NCBI RefSeq assembly: GCF_012927745.1
Contig: NZ_JABBKX010000001.1
Coordinates: forward strand, 992,001-1,056,000
Source: Neoroseomonas marina
GTDB taxonomy: Bacteria; Pseudomonadota; Alphaproteobacteria; Acetobacterales; Acetobacteraceae
Reading direction: 5' to 3'
Length of the DNA stretch: 64,000 nucleotides
Below are positions 61,941 to 64,000 of the stretch, one piece after another (the stretch's first letter is position 1; each line of letters opens with the position of its first letter). A program made the translations under genes and the position numbers. The notes under the pieces are model-generated. The model was not told the origin of the DNA, did no database searches, and saw only the letters and a list, made by a program, of their open reading frames with translations.

Positions 61941-64000
61941 GCGCGCATCCGAAGCCCCTTGGGGTCGTGGAAGGGGCGCAGCGAGGCACGCACCGGCACG
62001 CTGTCGCCGCCGATGTCGAGCCGCAGCGGCCTCGCGTCGAGCCAGGCCTGGTCGATGGCCTCCTCGGCACGAACCCAGGCAAGTGCGACGATGCCCCCAA
62101 GCGTATGTCCGAAGGCGGCCGAGGTGACGTCGCCGACCGGCGCGCCGTCCCGCAGCAGCGACTCGCCGCCCCAGGCCAGCGGCCCATTCGGCGCCTCGGC
62201 GAACAACGACACCAGGCGCCGCCGCAAAGGTGCGTCGCGCGTCGCCGCCAGGGCGGCCCGGCCGGTGAAGTCGCAGCCCTTGTCCAGCGCCACCGCGAAG
62301 CCGAGCCCCGCCTCCCAGGGCGTGTCGTCGGGACCGATGTCGCGGCCCCAGGCACGGTAGCCCTTCTCGACGCGCAGCGAGTCGAGCGCCGCATAGCCCG
62401 CATGGCGCAGCCCGAAGGCGGAGCCGGCCTCGACCAGCGCGTCATGCGCGCTGAGGGCGAATTCCGTCGGGATATAGATCTCGAAGCCGAGTTCGCCCGT
62501 GTAGGAGCGCCGGCACGCCAGGGCCGAGGCATAGCCGACATCGACCATCCTGAATCCCCCGAAAGGCAGTTCCGCATTGCCGATGCCCTCCGCGCCCGCG
62601 TGCTGCAGCACGTCGCGGGACCGCGGCCCTGACAGCGCCAGCACGGACCAGGCGGAGGTGACATCGGTCAGCACGGCGCGCGCGTCCCCCGACATGGCGC
62701 GACGGATCCAGTCGGCGTCGCGCGTCGCCTGGGCCGTGCCCGTCAGGATCAGGAATTCCTCGGCACCGATGCGCGCGACGGTGAGGTCGCTCTCGATGCC
62801 GCCACGGGCGTTCAGCAGGGGCGTGTAGACGCTGCGCCCCACGGGGACCGCCATGTCGGCGGCGCAGAGTCGCTGAAGCACGGCCTCGGCATCCGGCCCC
62901 TGCAGCAGAAGCTTCGCGAAGGAGGTGACGTCGAACAGCGCCACGCCTTCCCGCGCCGCCCGATGCTCCTCGGCAGCCGGGCCGAACCAGGCGCCGCGGC
63001 CGAAGCCGTAGCCGACCTCGCACGATGCGCCCTCGGGTGCAAAGAACAGGGCCCGCTCCCAGCCCATCTTCGAACCGAACACCGCGCCGCGCGCGGCAAG
63101 ACGGTCATGCAGCGGCGATCGGCGCGCCGGTCGCGCGCTGTCGAGCTCACGGTTCGGCCAGGGCATGGCGTAGTGCAGGCCGAGCGTCTCCTTCACCCGG
63201 TCGTGCAGCCAGCGCCGATTGCCGTTGAAGGGCGCGAAGCGGCGGATGTCGACCGCCCAGAGATCGGCCGACGGCTCGCCTTCGACCATCCATTCCGCCA
63301 GGTGCCGCCCCGCGCCGCCAGCCGACGCGATACCCATCGAATTGAACCCCGCCCCGACGAAGAGCCCCCGCAACCCCGGCGCGGGCCCGAGGATGAAGTT
63401 GGCGTCCGGGGTGAAGCTCTCGGGGCCGTTGAGAAAGGTCTTGATCTCCGCATGCTCGAGCGCCGGGACGCGCTGCAGCGCGCCGCGCATCAGCGGCTCG
63501 AACTGGTCCCAGTCGTCGGGCAGCAGCTGGAACTCGAAGTCGTCGGGGATGCCGGCCATGCCCCAGGGCTTCGCATCGGGCTCGAAGCCGCCCATCACCA
63601 GGCCGCCGACCTCCTCCTTGAAGTAGACGTAGCCATCGGGGTCGCGCAGCACCGGCAGGTCCGGATGTGCGCCCTCCATACGGCCAGTGACGATGTACAT
63701 GTGCTCGGCCGAGTGCAGCGGAATGGTCACGCCGACGCGCCGGCCGAGCTCACGCGACCATTGCCCGGCGCAGATCGCAGCGGCTTCGCACAGGATGGCG
63801 CCGCGATCGGTGTCCACCGCCTTCACGACGCCGCCTTCGATCCTGATGCCCGTGACGCGCGTCTTCTCGACGATGCGGGCGCCCTTCATGCGCGCACCGC
63901 GGGCGAGCGCCTGGGTGATGTCGGCCGGATTGGCCTTGCCGTCGCCGGGGATCCAGACCGCGCCGCAAAGGTCGTCGGTGCGCATCAGGGGCCAGCGTTT
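61937..64000 (-). CDS. Dimethylglycine/sarcosine dehydrogenase-like FAD enzyme with GcvT domain, partial
   Basis: The right edge cuts off the N-terminus, so the FAD GxGxxG motif is not visible. The remaining 687 residues begin in the DAO-type FAD domain (KANPADITQALARGARMKGA, CAGQWSRELG, MYIVTGRME) up to about 300, followed by the FAO_M linker (NRRWLHDRVKETLGLHYAMPWPN) and a GcvT aminomethyltransferase-like C-terminal half (GGIESDLTVARIG, SGPRSRDVLQHAG, YTGELGFEIYIP). The last part binds tetrahydrofolate and forms methylene-THF in this family. It likely demethylates dimethylglycine, sarcosine or a related N-methyl compound. Confidence 0.9.
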   Translation of the reverse strand, partial: KRWPLMRTDDLCGAVWIPGDGKANPADITQALARGARMKGARIVEKTRVTGIRIEGGVVKAVDTDRGAILCEAAAICAGQWSRELGRRVGVTIPLHSAEHMYIVTGRMEGAHPDLPVLRDPDGYVYFKEEVGGLVMGGFEPDAKPWGMAGIPDDFEFQLLPDDWDQFEPLMRGALQRVPALEHAEIKTFLNGPESFTPDANFILGPAPGLRGLFVGAGFNSMGIASAGGAGRHLAEWMVEGEPSADLWAVDIRRFAPFNGNRRWLHDRVKETLGLHYAMPWPNRELDSARPARRSPLHDRLAARGAVFGSKMGWERALFFAPEGASCEVGYGFGRGAWFGPAAEEHRAAREGVALFDVTSFAKLLLQGPDAEAVLQRLCAADMAVPVGRSVYTPLLNARGGIESDLTVARIGAEEFLILTGTAQATRDADWIRRAMSGDARAVLTDVTSAWSVLALSGPRSRDVLQHAGAEGIGNAELPFGGFRMVDVGYASALACRRSYTGELGFEIYIPTEFALSAHDALVEAGSAFGLRHAGYAALDSLRVEKGYRAWGRDIGPDDTPWEAGLGFAVALDKGCDFTGRAALAATRDAPLRRRLVSLFAEAPNGPLAWGGESLLRDGAPVGDVTSAAFGHTLGGIVALAWVRAEEAIDQAWLDARPLRLDIGGDSVPVRASLRPFHDPKGLRMRA

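Noticed and set aside
1..64000. tRNA, rRNA, CRISPR arrays or complete insertion sequences
   Set aside because: No cloverleaf-type sequence, direct-repeat array or transposase with terminal repeats was found on reading both strands.

Overview
The window is GC-rich (roughly 70% by eye), densely packed and full of ATGA, GTGA and TGATG stop/start overlaps. Gene content (RND, Mrp/Mnh, phosphonate genes, cytoplasmic cyclic-nucleotide parts, vgrG accessory genes) and codon bias point to an alphaproteobacterium, most likely a Roseomonas-like Acetobacteraceae. That placement is inference; no rRNA, tRNA or CRISPR was seen.

Layout. 1-6.5 kb is catabolic: an APH-type kinase, an ACAD10/11-like acyl-CoA dehydrogenase and an SDR on the minus strand, then an SDR, a cytochrome c, a D-2-hydroxyacid dehydrogenase and an MFS carrier on the plus strand. 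6.5-12.1 kb is the most unusual block. A minus-strand run encodes a protein ending in a class III cyclase-like domain, a Crp-family regulator with a cyclic-nucleotide pocket and two M35-type zinc peptidases. It is divergent from a TIR protein with one membrane segment and a periplasmic sensor-like domain, followed by a secreted copy of that sensor domain. 12.1-16.6 kb holds a cytosolic gamma-glutamyltransferase, a sulfotransferase and a trigger factor whose FKBP domain is interrupted by about 170 extra residues. 16.7-21.3 kb has an AraC regulator, a small lipoprotein, a patatin lipoprotein, a channel-like membrane protein and two small secreted proteins.

21.6-25.9 kb is a three-gene glycan-type cluster with fused domains. 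25.9-33.3 kb is an orphan type VI secretion accessory island (VgrG, DUF3592-like, DUF2169-pentapeptide, pentapeptide, DUF3540, PAAR-like DUF4150) without structural T6SS genes. About 1.2 kb beside it (33.3-34.5 kb) has no intact gene and looks decayed. 34.5-43.5 kb is an outer-membrane factor plus MdtABC-type RND efflux operon. 43.9-50.4 kb is a PtsN-like protein and a complete six-gene Mnh/Mrp cation antiporter operon with fused A and B subunits.

50.4-61.1 kb is a phosphonate unit. An ABC importer plus PhnW, PhnA and PhnY would take 2-aminoethylphosphonate to acetate and phosphate. A divergent LysR gene shares an AT-rich palindrome with phnW, and a Na/Pi cotransporter-PhoU protein follows. 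61.1-64 kb is an EamA transporter and a dimethylglycine/sarcosine dehydrogenase-like protein cut by the right edge.
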